Origin: an uncultured Clostridia bacterium
Lineage (GTDB): Bacteria; Bacillota; Clostridia; Oscillospirales; Acutalibacteraceae
NCBI GenBank assembly: GCA_937916195.1
Contig: CALFTO010000002.1
Coordinates: forward strand, 1-24,907
Reading direction: 5' to 3'
DNA length: 24,907 nt
The notes beneath the pieces were generated by a model that was given only the letters and a program-made list of their open reading frames with translations, was not told where the DNA came from and made no database searches. Within the stretch, counting starts at the first letter, position 1. Every line of letters begins with the position of its first letter. The translations under genes and the position numbers were made by a program. Of this stretch, positions 7,571 through 14,258 are shown in pieces.

Positions 7571-8338
7571 ATGTTCTGTGTTTTAAATATTGAAAAAAGA
7601 CCCGATACACTTCGAGAAAAACTTTTCGGTGGATTTGTTAAAGACGAATACAATGCAAAAATGGTTCCCGTATTCAAAGCCGCACCTTTTTATACCTTTA
7701 ATGTGAGAGTTGGTAAAAGGGGAGTGGATTGGGATAGAATAATATATACCGTAGGCAAATGCTCGCGCCGTTTGGTGCTTACGAATAATACACTATTACC
7801 CGAAAGAGCAGATATGTCGCAGTTTAAAAGCGATTTGCTGTATCGCGAAATGATGGGTAACACCTTTGCTGAAATTGTAAAAAAACTAAATTCTCAAAAA
7901 TCTATTGTTGTAATTGATGCAGATGGGAAATTCGAAAAATTTCTTTATAAAGTCGCACCATATGCCTCAACACTCACCGTGGTCACAAACTCAAAAGAGA
8001 AATACAACAGAGTGTGTGAAAACATTCAGCAAAATCTTGGGCTTTGCACAGTTTTGCAAGCTTCATCTGCCGAAGCAGAAATTAAAATAGATATAAACCG
8101 TTCAGTTATGACCGTAACAGGCGAAAAATCCTGTATAAATATAACCGATGGCTGTGATTTCACCGTTCCCGAAATATATGAGAAATTGTTGCCCGATAAT
8201 ACGGATAAATACACTTTTTATGCGGCACTTTATGAGCTTTGCGGAGTTTTCAGCTTAGGCGAATGTATTTTTGAAACAATAACCGTAAACAATGAAAAAA
8301 TAAGCCTTCGTGACCTTGACACAAAGGGAATTATTTAA
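7571..8338 (+). CDS. conserved-looking protein of unknown function
   Basis: The protein has 255 residues, is soluble-looking and has no signal peptide or membrane segment. I do not recognise the family. The centre contains a plausible Rossmann-like pattern: SIVVIDADGKFEKFL, then STLTVVTNSKEKY, suggesting alternating strands and helices. The start at 7571 is preferred over the upstream in-frame start at 7535 because GGAGGG lies 6 bases before it and the earlier start would fall ahead of the terminator stem. The 3' end contains the promoter for greA. Codon use is that of the neighbouring core genes. No function is proposed. Confidence 0.7.
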   Translation: MFCVLNIEKRPDTLREKLFGGFVKDEYNAKMVPVFKAAPFYTFNVRVGKRGVDWDRIIYTVGKCSRRLVLTNNTLLPERADMSQFKSDLLYREMMGNTFAEIVKKLNSQKSIVVIDADGKFEKFLYKVAPYASTLTVVTNSKEKYNRVCENIQQNLGLCTVLQASSAEAEIKIDINRSVMTVTGEKSCINITDGCDFTVPEIYEKLLPDNTDKYTFYAALYELCGVFSLGECIFETITVNNEKISLRDLDTKGII

Positions 8339-8344
8339 TATAAT
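8316..8344 (+). promoter_or_regulatory. perfect consensus promoter of greA-lysS
   Basis: TTGACA (8316-8321), 17 bases, TATAAT (8339-8344): a full match to the SigA consensus. The -35 box lies inside the last codons of the preceding gene. The leader of about 70 bases to the greA ATG contains a short inverted pair GGGCA/TGCCC (about 8355-8385). Confidence 0.9.
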
Positions 8345-8419
8345 ATCATTTATATGGGCAGTGGAACTGCTTGTTTTGCTGTGCCCGAAATCACTCTAAA
8401 GAATAAAGGAGTTTTTAAA

Positions 8420-8887
8420 ATGGCAGAAACATTACTCACAATAGAAGGTCTTAAAGAGCTTGAAGCCGAGCTTGAACAATTAAAGGTTGAGGGCAGAAAA
8501 GAAGCTGCTGAAAAAATCAAGGTTGCAAAGAGCTATGGTGACTTGTCAGAAAACAGCGAATATGACGAGGCTATGAATGACCAGGCAAAGCTTGAGGCTC
8601 GCATCAGCGAAATCGAGCACATTCTTAAAACTGCAAAAATTCTTGATGTTGACGCACTCAGCAACGAAAATGTTCACATCGGCTCAACAGTTAAGCTCGT
8701 TGATAAAAAGAAAAAGACTTACACATACACAATCGTTGGCTTTGCACAGGCTGACCCCGCTCTTGGCAAGATTTCAGACGAATCTCCTGTTGGTAAAGCA
8801 CTTATCGGTCATAAAAAAGGTGATAAGGTAACTATCGAAGTTCCTTCAGGAACATTAGAGTTCAAGATTACAGAGATTTCAAGATAA
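8420..8887 (+). CDS. greA: transcription elongation factor GreA
   Basis: GreA enters the RNA polymerase secondary channel and stimulates cleavage of backtracked transcripts. The 155-residue protein has the N-terminal two-helix coiled coil (about 1-75), with the tip sequence GDLSENSEYDEA that carries the acidic residues needed for cleavage, and a C-terminal FKBP-like domain (about 80-155), including VGKALIGHKKGD. The start at 8420 is fixed by AAAGGAG just upstream; the 22 in-frame codons before it belong to the leader. It lies 12 bases before lysS, so the two form an operon. Confidence 0.97.
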   Translation: MAETLLTIEGLKELEAELEQLKVEGRKEAAEKIKVAKSYGDLSENSEYDEAMNDQAKLEARISEIEHILKTAKILDVDALSNENVHIGSTVKLVDKKKKTYTYTIVGFAQADPALGKISDESPVGKALIGHKKGDKVTIEVPSGTLEFKITEISR

Positions 8888-8899
8888 GAGGACACTAAA

Positions 8900-10393
8900 A
8901 TGGCAGAAAACATTAAGCAGACTCAGCCCGAAATTGATTTGGGTGAACAGCAGAAAATTCGTCAGGAAAAGCTCAAGGCTTTGCAAGACGAGGGCAAGGA
9001 CCCATTTGTAATTACAAAGTATAACCAAACACATCACAGTGCTGATGTTAAAGAGAATTTTGAAGAATTAGAGGGCAAAACCGTTAGCGTTGCTGGCCGT
9101 ATGATGTCAAAGCGCGTTATGGGTAAGGCTTCATTCTGCAATATTCAGGATTTAAAGGGTAATATTCAGTCATATGTAGCTCGCGACAGCATTGGTGAAG
9201 AAGAGTATAAAGGCTTCAAAAAGCTCGATATCGGTGATATTATCGGTATTGAGGGCGAAGTCTTCAAAACAAAAACAGGCGAGATTTCAATTCACGCAAC
9301 AAAGGTAACTCTTCTTTCAAAGAGCTTGCAAATTCTCCCCGAAAAATTCCACGGTCTTACAAATACAGATATGCGCTATCGTCAGCGTTATATTGACCTC
9401 ATTATGAATCAAGAGTCAAAGCAGACTCTTATCAACCGTTCAAAGATTATCAGCGCAGTGCGTAAATATCTTGACGGTCAGGGCTTTATGGAGGTTGAAA
9501 CTCCTATGCTCGTTTATAATGCAGGCGGTGCAGCGGCTCGTCCCTTTGAAACTCACTTCAATGCACTTGATACTGATATCAAGCTTCGTATTTCTCTTGA
9601 ACTTTACCTCAAGCGCCTTATCGTTGGCGGTATGGAAAGAGTATATGAAATTGGTCGAGTTTTCCGTAACGAAGGTCTTGACACACGTCATAATCCCGAA
9701 TTCACTCTTATGGAGCTTTATCAGGCTTATACAGACTACCACGGTATGATGGATTTAACCGAAAATCTTTATCGTTTCGTAGCACAAGAGGTTCTCGGTA
9801 CAACCACAATTACATTCAACGGTATTGAAATGGATTTGGGCAAGCCTTTTGAAAGAATTACAATGCTTGACGCTGTTAAAAAGTATTCAGGCGTTGACTT
9901 TAACGAAATCAACTCAACAGAAGAGGCTCATGCTGTTGCTAAAGAGCATCATATTGAGTTTGAAAAGCATCACAAGAAAGGTGATATACTTAACCTCTTC
10001 TTTGAAGAATATGTTGAAGAACATCTTGTTCAGCCAACATTCGTTATGGACCATCCGATTGAGATTTCACCTCTCACAAAGAAAAAGCCTGAAGACCCCA
10101 ACTATGTTGAGCGTTTTGAGTTCTTTATGAACGGTTGGGAAATGGCAAATGCTTACTCAGAGCTTAATGACCCCATTGACCAGAGAGAAAGATTTAAGGC
10201 TCAGGAAGAACTTTTAGCTCTCGGTGATGAAGAGGCAAACACAACTGACGAAGATTTCCTCTATGCACTTGAACTCGGTATGCCACCAACAGGCGGTATC
10301 GGCTTCGGTATTGACAGAATGGTAATGCTTCTCACCGATAGCCCCGCAATCCGCGACGTTCTCCTCTTCCCCACAATGAAACCGCTGGACTGA
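8900..10393 (+). CDS. lysS: class II lysyl-tRNA synthetase
   Basis: This 497-residue enzyme charges tRNA-Lys. The N-terminal part (about 55-150) is an OB-fold anticodon-binding domain (VAGRMMSKRVMGKASF). The class II catalytic core follows, with motif 2 around FRNEGLDTRHNPEFT and motif 3 GGIGFGIDRMVML near the C-terminus. The length is normal. It sits 12 bases after greA with an AGAGGA ribosome site and shares greA's promoter, an arrangement common in Firmicutes. No T-box or other leader is seen between the two genes. The last residue is just before the TGA at 10391-10393. Confidence 0.97.
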   Translation: MAENIKQTQPEIDLGEQQKIRQEKLKALQDEGKDPFVITKYNQTHHSADVKENFEELEGKTVSVAGRMMSKRVMGKASFCNIQDLKGNIQSYVARDSIGEEEYKGFKKLDIGDIIGIEGEVFKTKTGEISIHATKVTLLSKSLQILPEKFHGLTNTDMRYRQRYIDLIMNQESKQTLINRSKIISAVRKYLDGQGFMEVETPMLVYNAGGAAARPFETHFNALDTDIKLRISLELYLKRLIVGGMERVYEIGRVFRNEGLDTRHNPEFTLMELYQAYTDYHGMMDLTENLYRFVAQEVLGTTTITFNGIEMDLGKPFERITMLDAVKKYSGVDFNEINSTEEAHAVAKEHHIEFEKHHKKGDILNLFFEEYVEEHLVQPTFVMDHPIEISPLTKKKPEDPNYVERFEFFMNGWEMANAYSELNDPIDQRERFKAQEELLALGDEEANTTDEDFLYALELGMPPTGGIGFGIDRMVMLLTDSPAIRDVLLFPTMKPLD

Positions 10394-10539
10394 GAAAAAC
10401 CGCATAAACACTGTGTTTTTCGAGGTTTTAAACCGCTAAAATCGTAAGCCATAAGCCAAACTTAAGCCAATGCATGTTTTTGTGCAAAAAATGACGGTTT
10501 TAAGTGGGCAAGGCAAGAGCAAAAGTTCCAAAAATCTTT

Positions 10540-10584
10540 AAGCCATTTACACTTGAAACCGAGTGTAAATGGCTTGATTTTTTT
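10540..10584 (+). terminator. strong intrinsic terminator after lysS
   Basis: A perfect 14-pair stem (10540-10553 with 10562-10575) has an 8-base loop and is followed by seven Ts (10578-10584). It would end the greA-lysS transcript. GGAGG, the ribosome site of the next gene, begins on the very next base. The stretch between lysS and this stem (10394-10539) holds no gene or tRNA that I can see, only a weak imperfect palindrome near 10395-10430. Confidence 0.85.
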
Positions 10585-10596
10585 GGAGGCTACTCT

Positions 10597-11454
10597 ATGA
10601 AAATTCGGCTATTTGGCTTTGCTATTTTAACGGCAATCAACATTTACGTTACCTATTTCTTGTGGGACACACTTTTGATCAGCATACTGCCTGTGTGCTT
10701 AATTCTGCTATCTGTTTTTTGTAGCGGCTTATTTTTAGTTAATGTAAAATCAAGGTTGCAACGAACCATTACATATTTCCTCGCAGTTTTGATTATGGTT
10801 ATTGGTCTATACTTTGCAATTTACTATCGTCGCCCACTTGGTTTTCTTGCAGTATTTTCGTCAGTAACAGTAATCATCGAGAACTTCATCTGTGGACCAA
10901 ATTTCAAAGAAAAACTCTTGACTAAAATTACCGGCACGATATTGCTTCTGGCGATTGCTCTGACAATTGTATTTACGGGACTGACATTTTCGTACACAAA
11001 CAAATCCCTTGTTAACGGCACCGGCGTCCTGTGGGATGCTAACCACAAAAAACAGTTTGATGAAATCTGCTTAGGGACTTTAACGGATGAAGAAGAAGCA
11101 AAAGCGGCATATACTTGGATTCTAAATAATATCACGTACGATTATGATTGCAATCCGGTTTATCAGTATTCTAACCTCGATAAAACTTTGCGGACGAAAA
11201 AAGGTATCTGTTATGATATTGCGAATCTCTTTACTGCCATCTGCCGCAGTCAAAATATCCCTTGCTATTCTGTAGATGGTTACCGCAAGGACGATTATCA
11301 ATACAAACACACATGGAATCGAGTTTGTATAGATGGTACGTGGTACAATGTGGACACTACCGCGGATCTAACAAATGCTATAGCTTACGGGTTTCATCCC
11401 GTTGCCAATTACAATTCTGTGGATGAAAATTTTGTGATTACACGCATCTACTAG
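10597..11454 (+). CDS. membrane protein with transglutaminase-like domain
   Basis: This 285-residue protein has several hydrophobic segments in the first 135 residues (about four or five membrane passes) followed by a transglutaminase-like cysteine protease fold. The expected catalytic triad is visible: Cys205 in KGICYD, His238 in KHTWN and Asp253 in NVDTT. Bacterial proteins of this family are mostly peptidases acting on peptides or envelope proteins. The start at 10597 is chosen because GGAGG lies 8 bases upstream; the earlier GTG at 10504 would lie before the terminator. I see no promoter of its own, so expression may depend on read-through. Base use differs somewhat from the core genes, marking the start of the accessory region. 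Confidence 0.8.
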   Translation: MKIRLFGFAILTAINIYVTYFLWDTLLISILPVCLILLSVFCSGLFLVNVKSRLQRTITYFLAVLIMVIGLYFAIYYRRPLGFLAVFSSVTVIIENFICGPNFKEKLLTKITGTILLLAIALTIVFTGLTFSYTNKSLVNGTGVLWDANHKKQFDEICLGTLTDEEEAKAAYTWILNNITYDYDCNPVYQYSNLDKTLRTKKGICYDIANLFTAICRSQNIPCYSVDGYRKDDYQYKHTWNRVCIDGTWYNVDTTADLTNAIAYGFHPVANYNSVDENFVITRIY

Positions 11455-11472
11455 TTAAGGTATAGTGATATC

Positions 11473-11501
11473 TTGAAAAATAAACAATATTATGATACAA
11501 T
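11473..11501 (+). promoter_or_regulatory. promoter of a short transcript
   Basis: TTGAAA (11473-11478), 17 bases, TACAAT (11496-11501). Transcription would start near 11508. No long gene follows before the terminator at 11779-11809. Confidence 0.6.
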
Positions 11502-11654
11502 ATACATATACAAAGTATGTTCCTCTATTTGGGTGCGACTCCCATTCTCTCCAACATTCTTATTACACTCGCCAAGGTGACTCTGACAGTTATACTTGAA
11601 GAACTCATAAAGGAATTTTTTTCTTATGTTATGACCTTAAAGGAGTGGGTGATT

Positions 11655-11708
11655 ATGTTTAGTGATTTCCTCGTTATCCTGCTTGGAACCGCGGAGGGGC
11701 TCAGTTAG
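11655..11708 (+). CDS. possible 17-residue hydrophobic peptide
   Basis: The frame runs from ATG at 11655 to TAG at 11706-11708 and encodes a short peptide beginning with a hydrophobic run (FLVILLG). AAAGGAG lies nine bases before the start. Its 3' half overlaps the left arm of the long-range inverted repeat at 11673-11740, which could couple folding and translation. It is shorter than known type I toxins (usually 25-60 residues), so it may be a broken toxin, a leader peptide or chance. Confidence 0.25.
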   Translation: MFSDFLVILLGTAEGLS

Positions 11709-11778
11709 CTAGGGTTGAGTATAGCAACCAGCAGGATAACACCAAATATAATGAATCGTATTGATTCTTTTTTTGCAG

Positions 11779-11809
11779 GCATCAGTTGTTTAACTGGTGC
11801 TTGTTTTTT
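11779..11809 (+). terminator. intrinsic terminator of the short transcript
   Basis: A 9-pair stem (11779-11787 with 11792-11800, one G-U pair) has a GTTT loop and is followed by TTGTTTTTT (11801-11809). Confidence 0.7.
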
Positions 11810-11813
11810 GTAC

Positions 11814-11850
11814 AAAAAACTCTCTGCCGATTTCTCAGCAGAGAGTTTTT
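11814..11850 (-). terminator. terminator of the XRE repressor gene, able to act both ways
   Basis: ACTCTCTGC pairs with GCAGAGAGT around a 10-base loop, with six As on the left and five Ts on the right. It therefore works on the - strand for the XRE gene ending at 11863 and as a second stop for the + strand transcript. Confidence 0.75.
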
Positions 11851-11862
11851 CTATTTCTAAAG

Positions 11863-12105
11863 TTATTTAATTTCCTGCTCTATATCATCAAATATGTCAT
11901 CGTCAAAGAATTCGCGCAAGGAAATTTCTAATCCATCACATAGTTTCTTAATGGTAACAATACCGGGATTCTGACTCTTTTCGTTCAAAACACTATAAAG
12001 AGTTGACGGAGATATACCTGATATATTTGCTAAAGCATTTATTGCAATATTTTTCTGATTACACAATTTAATAATACGTTCTGCAACCGCATTTTTAGTA
12101 TTCAT
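11863..12105 (-). CDS. XRE-family repressor
   Basis: The 80-residue protein is almost entirely one Cro/C1-type helix-turn-helix domain: RIIKLCNQKNIAINALA, then GISPSTLYSVLN as recognition region and VTIKKLCDGLEISLREFF, followed by a short acidic tail. It has no ligand or protease domain. The ATG (12103-12105) has GAGGTG five bases upstream on the - strand. It is divergent from the SLOG gene, and the 127-base gap holds repeated CGATATATCG palindromes, one of them only 12 bases from its own start codon. It therefore most likely represses itself and the SLOG gene. Confidence 0.9.
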   Translation of the reverse strand: MNTKNAVAERIIKLCNQKNIAINALANISGISPSTLYSVLNEKSQNPGIVTIKKLCDGLEISLREFFDDDIFDDIEQEIK

Positions 12106-12117
12106 AATTTCACCTCT

Positions 12118-12214
12118 ACGATATATCGTTGCTATAATTTTATAAAAATATTCGATATATCGTGTGGGACATATCGCAAATTTGACGTTCTTGTGCTATA
12201 ATTACGATATATCG
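12118..12214. promoter_or_regulatory. array of CGATATATCG operators
   Basis: The perfect palindrome CGATATATCG occurs three times, at 12119-12128 (extended to 12 bases, 12118-12129), 12153-12162 and 12205-12214. A partial copy (ACATATCG) lies at 12170-12177. The copy at 12205 lies right after the SLOG -10 box, the copy at 12119 right before the XRE ribosome site. This is the expected layout for operators bound by the XRE repressor between the two genes. Confidence 0.8.
12194..12202 (+). promoter_or_regulatory. extended -10 promoter of the SLOG gene
   Basis: TGC-TATAAT (12194-12202) is an extended -10. The -35 position (12174-12179, TCGCAA) is poor and overlaps the partial operator. The start of transcription would fall inside the operator at 12205-12214. 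Confidence 0.6.
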
Positions 12215-12232
12215 CACATAAGAGGTGTAAAT

Positions 12233-12721
12233 ATGGAAGATAAAACTTGTTGCTTTTTCGGTCACAGAACGATAAACGAAACCGAGGAACTAAAATCAAA
12301 AATTATTGAAATAATTGAAAAACTAATTGTGGACGAAAATGTTGATACCTTTCTTTTTGGGAGCAAGAGCCGCTTTAATAGCCTGTGCCTTGAAGTTGTG
12401 ACAAAAATAAAAGAAAAGCACCCGCACATAAAACGAATCTATGTACGGGCGGAGTATCCGTATATAAGCGAACATTATAAAAACTACTTACTAGAAAGCT
12501 ACGAGGATACATATTATCCTGAACATATAATCGGTTCAGGCAAGGCAGCTTATGTCGAGCGCAATTATGAGATGATAGACAACAGCCAATACTGCATCGT
12601 CTACTACGACGAACAAAATGCTCCTACTACTCGCAAAAGCGGCACAAAGATCGCACTTGACTATGCCATCAAAAAACAGAAGCATATCATCATATTGCCA
12701 ACGGAAGAAATAAATATGTAG
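12233..12721 (+). CDS. SLOG-superfamily protein (DUF1273/YpsA-like)
   Basis: The 162-residue protein begins with CCFFGHRTI, the strand-turn signature of the SLOG/DUF1273 group of Rossmann-like nucleotide-binding proteins. It continues with DTFLFGSKSRFNSLCLEVV, a central AEYPYISEHY region, and near the end CIVYYDEQNAPTTRKSGTKIALDYA followed by a strand (KHIIILPT). The family is thought to bind nucleotide-derived ligands; some members belong to defence systems, but this one's partner is unknown. The start at 12233 is chosen because AAGAGGTG lies five bases upstream; the in-frame start at 12164 would precede the promoter. It is divergent from, and probably controlled by, the XRE repressor. Confidence 0.8.
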   Translation: MEDKTCCFFGHRTINETEELKSKIIEIIEKLIVDENVDTFLFGSKSRFNSLCLEVVTKIKEKHPHIKRIYVRAEYPYISEHYKNYLLESYEDTYYPEHIIGSGKAAYVERNYEMIDNSQYCIVYYDEQNAPTTRKSGTKIALDYAIKKQKHIIILPTEEINM

Positions 12722-12743
12722 AAATACGCAAAATTGTTCGATG
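12722..12743 (+). repeat. 22-base direct repeat, first copy
   Basis: AAATACGCAAAATTGTTCGATG lies immediately after the SLOG stop codon. It matches the copy at 12796-12817 in 21 of 22 bases, 74 bases apart. Read in the SLOG frame past the stop it would encode KYAKLFD, the same peptide as the second copy in the ATPase frame. Confidence 0.85.
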
Positions 12744-12748
12744 TAATA

Positions 12749-12777
12749 TTGACTTGCGAGTAGGGATATGCTATAAT
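12749..12777 (+). promoter_or_regulatory. promoter of the DUF4143 ATPase gene
   Basis: TTGACT (12749-12754), 17 bases, TATAAT (12772-12777) with a TGC extended -10. It lies exactly between the two copies of the 22-base direct repeat. Transcription would start near 12784, upstream of the second copy. Confidence 0.8.
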
Positions 12778-12795
12778 GAGAGCGTAAAAACGCGT

Positions 12796-12817
12796 AAATA
12801 CGCAAAATTATTCGATG
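12796..12817 (+). repeat. 22-base direct repeat, second copy
   Basis: This copy differs from the first (12722-12743) at one base (A for G at the 15th position). It lies in the leader of the ATPase mRNA, 11 bases before the chosen ATG, and could be an operator or a duplication scar. Confidence 0.85.
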
Positions 12818-12828
12818 AGGTATGCGCT

Positions 12829-14127
12829 ATGATTGAAAGAAAAAAGTATCTCGAAAAATTAATCAGCAAAAAGGAGAACGGCTTGGTTAAGGTTATTACC
12901 GGTATCAGAAGATGCGGTAAATCTTATTTGCTGTTCAATATATATAAGGACTATTTGAAGTCAATCGGAGTAGAGGACGAGTGTATTATCTGCCTTGCTC
13001 TTGATGATGACGAGAACATTAAGTATCGTAATCCCCTTGAACTCGGCAAGCATATCCGCAGCCTAACTGCCGATGAGAGCAAAACATATTATGTCTTCCT
13101 TGACGAGATTCAAAAGGTTGTTACTATTCAGAATCCGTATATCGAAGGCGTTGAGGATAAGATCGGTTTTGTGGATGTTGTGCTTGGTCTTATGAAGCAC
13201 GACAATATTGACGTGTATGTAACCGGCAGTAACTCTAAAATGCTGTCCTCCGATATCCTCACCGAGTTCCGTGGACGTGGTGATGAGATCCGAGTGAATC
13301 CCCTTTCCTTTGCAGAGTTTTATAATGCTTTCGAGGGAGAAAAGCGCAACGCATGGCAGGAGTATTACACCTATGGCGGTCTTCCTCTAGTAATGACCAA
13401 AAAGAGCCATGAAGAAAAAGCAAAGTATCTGCAATCGCTTTTTGATGCGATTTATATTAGCGACATTATGGATAGAAACAAGCTTGTGTACGAAAAATCT
13501 GTGCTTGATGATATTCTTAACATAGTTTCGTCTTCGGTTGGTTCGCTTACGAATGCGAACAAAATTACCAACACCTTTAAGAGTGCAAAGCAGATGAATA
13601 TTGGTGCGCCTACCGTTAACAGATATCTTGACTATTTCATTGATGCGTTCCTGCTTTACAAAGCCGAACGCTATGATGTTAAGGGAAGAAAATATATCGG
13701 CTCGCCGCTTAAATATTATTTCAGTGATGTGGGACTTCGCAATGCAAGACTTAATTTCCGTCAGCAAGAAGAAAATCACATTATGGAAAACATTATTTAT
13801 AACGAGCTTTGCGGCCGCGATTTCAGTGTGGATGTCGGCGTGGTTGAGTACTGCTATAAGGATGCAGAAAAGAAAAGCAAACGCACTCAACTTGAAATCG
13901 ACTTTGTTGCGAATAAAGGCAGCAAAAAGTATTATATCCAGTCAGCTTTGACCGTTGCAGACGTAGAAAAGCGTGAGCAAGAGATCCGTTCCTTAAAGCG
14001 TGTCGGCGATTCCTTTAAGAAGATCGTTGTAGTTAAAGACAATATCATCCCCTGGCACGATGATGACGGCATTCTCTATATCGGCATCGAACAATTCCTG
14101 CTTGATGAGAATGCTATGGATATGTGA
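12829..14127 (+). CDS. AAA+ ATPase of the DUF4143 type
   Basis: The 432-residue protein begins with an AAA+ domain: Walker A GIRRCGKS (25-32), Walker B YYVFLDE (87-93) and a sensor-like VTGSNSKML, followed by the family hallmark LTEFRGRG and the block LSFAEFY. The C-terminal third is the DUF4143 domain, with the strand-rich core KYYFSDVGLRNARL, then NELCGRDF and a nuclease-like LEIDFVANKGSKKYYIQ. This pattern (D, then a K-containing strand) recalls the PD-(D/E)XK fold seen in related ATPases. These genes are common in Clostridia, often in several copies, and their role is not established. The ATG at 12829 follows GAGGT; the upstream in-frame ATG at 12754 would fall inside the promoter. A terminator follows. 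Confidence 0.88.
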   Translation: MIERKKYLEKLISKKENGLVKVITGIRRCGKSYLLFNIYKDYLKSIGVEDECIICLALDDDENIKYRNPLELGKHIRSLTADESKTYYVFLDEIQKVVTIQNPYIEGVEDKIGFVDVVLGLMKHDNIDVYVTGSNSKMLSSDILTEFRGRGDEIRVNPLSFAEFYNAFEGEKRNAWQEYYTYGGLPLVMTKKSHEEKAKYLQSLFDAIYISDIMDRNKLVYEKSVLDDILNIVSSSVGSLTNANKITNTFKSAKQMNIGAPTVNRYLDYFIDAFLLYKAERYDVKGRKYIGSPLKYYFSDVGLRNARLNFRQQEENHIMENIIYNELCGRDFSVDVGVVEYCYKDAEKKSKRTQLEIDFVANKGSKKYYIQSALTVADVEKREQEIRSLKRVGDSFKKIVVVKDNIIPWHDDDGILYIGIEQFLLDENAMDM

Positions 14128-14162
14128 AAGAATTTGCATATATAAATAGTGGTCGTACTCCT

Positions 14163-14194
14163 ATAGCGGTGATTTGACAAATCACCGCTATTTT
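14163..14194 (+). terminator. terminator after the DUF4143 ATPase gene
   Basis: A perfect 13-pair stem (14163-14175 with 14179-14191) has a GAC loop and ends in TTTT. It separates the ATPase gene from the dnd promoter that begins three bases later. Confidence 0.8.
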
Positions 14195-14196
14195 AA

Positions 14197-14225
14197 TTGA
14201 CAAAATTCGATACATGTGATATACT
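14197..14225 (+). promoter_or_regulatory. promoter of the dnd operon
   Basis: TTGACA (14197-14202), 17 bases, TATACT (14220-14225): near-consensus. Transcription would start near 14232. No other promoter of this quality was noticed before the terminator at 23891, so it may drive all nine genes. Confidence 0.85.
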
Positions 14226-14246
14226 TACGTATATACTTAAGTATAT
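14220..14246. promoter_or_regulatory. overlapping palindromic operator at the dnd promoter
   Basis: TATACTTACGTATA (14220-14233) and TATACTTAAGTATA (14232-14245) are direct repeats 12 bases apart with 13 of 14 bases equal. The second extends to the perfect 16-base palindrome 14231-14246. The first contains the -10 box and the second the likely transcription start, a classic repressor position. DndB homologues are reported to repress their own operon, so DndB is the natural candidate ligand. Confidence 0.7.
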
Positions 14247-14258
14247 TGGAGGCATACT

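Larger units (their letters stand above)
11508..11809 (+). ncRNA. possible small RNA or type I toxin transcript
   Basis: A promoter and a terminator bound a transcript of about 300 bases. Inside, GTTATCCTGCT (11673-11683) pairs perfectly with AGCAGGATAAC (11730-11740) across 46 bases. A 17-codon reading frame (11655-11708, starting MFSDFLVILLG) has a good ribosome site, AAAGGAG, nine bases upstream and a hydrophobic start, as in short holin-like or type I toxins. A longer frame from 11517 reads through in the same phase but has no ribosome site. The identity is unproven; it may also be a decayed remnant. Confidence 0.35.

Noticed and set aside
11517..11708. Open frame of 63 codons beginning MFLYLGATP
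   Set aside because: No ribosome site lies before its start, which falls only about 9 bases after the expected transcription start. The shorter frame from 11655 is better supported, though also uncertain.
12182..12202. TTGACG with TATAAT as a classical promoter for the SLOG gene
   Set aside because: The boxes are only 9 bases apart. The extended -10 reading is more likely.
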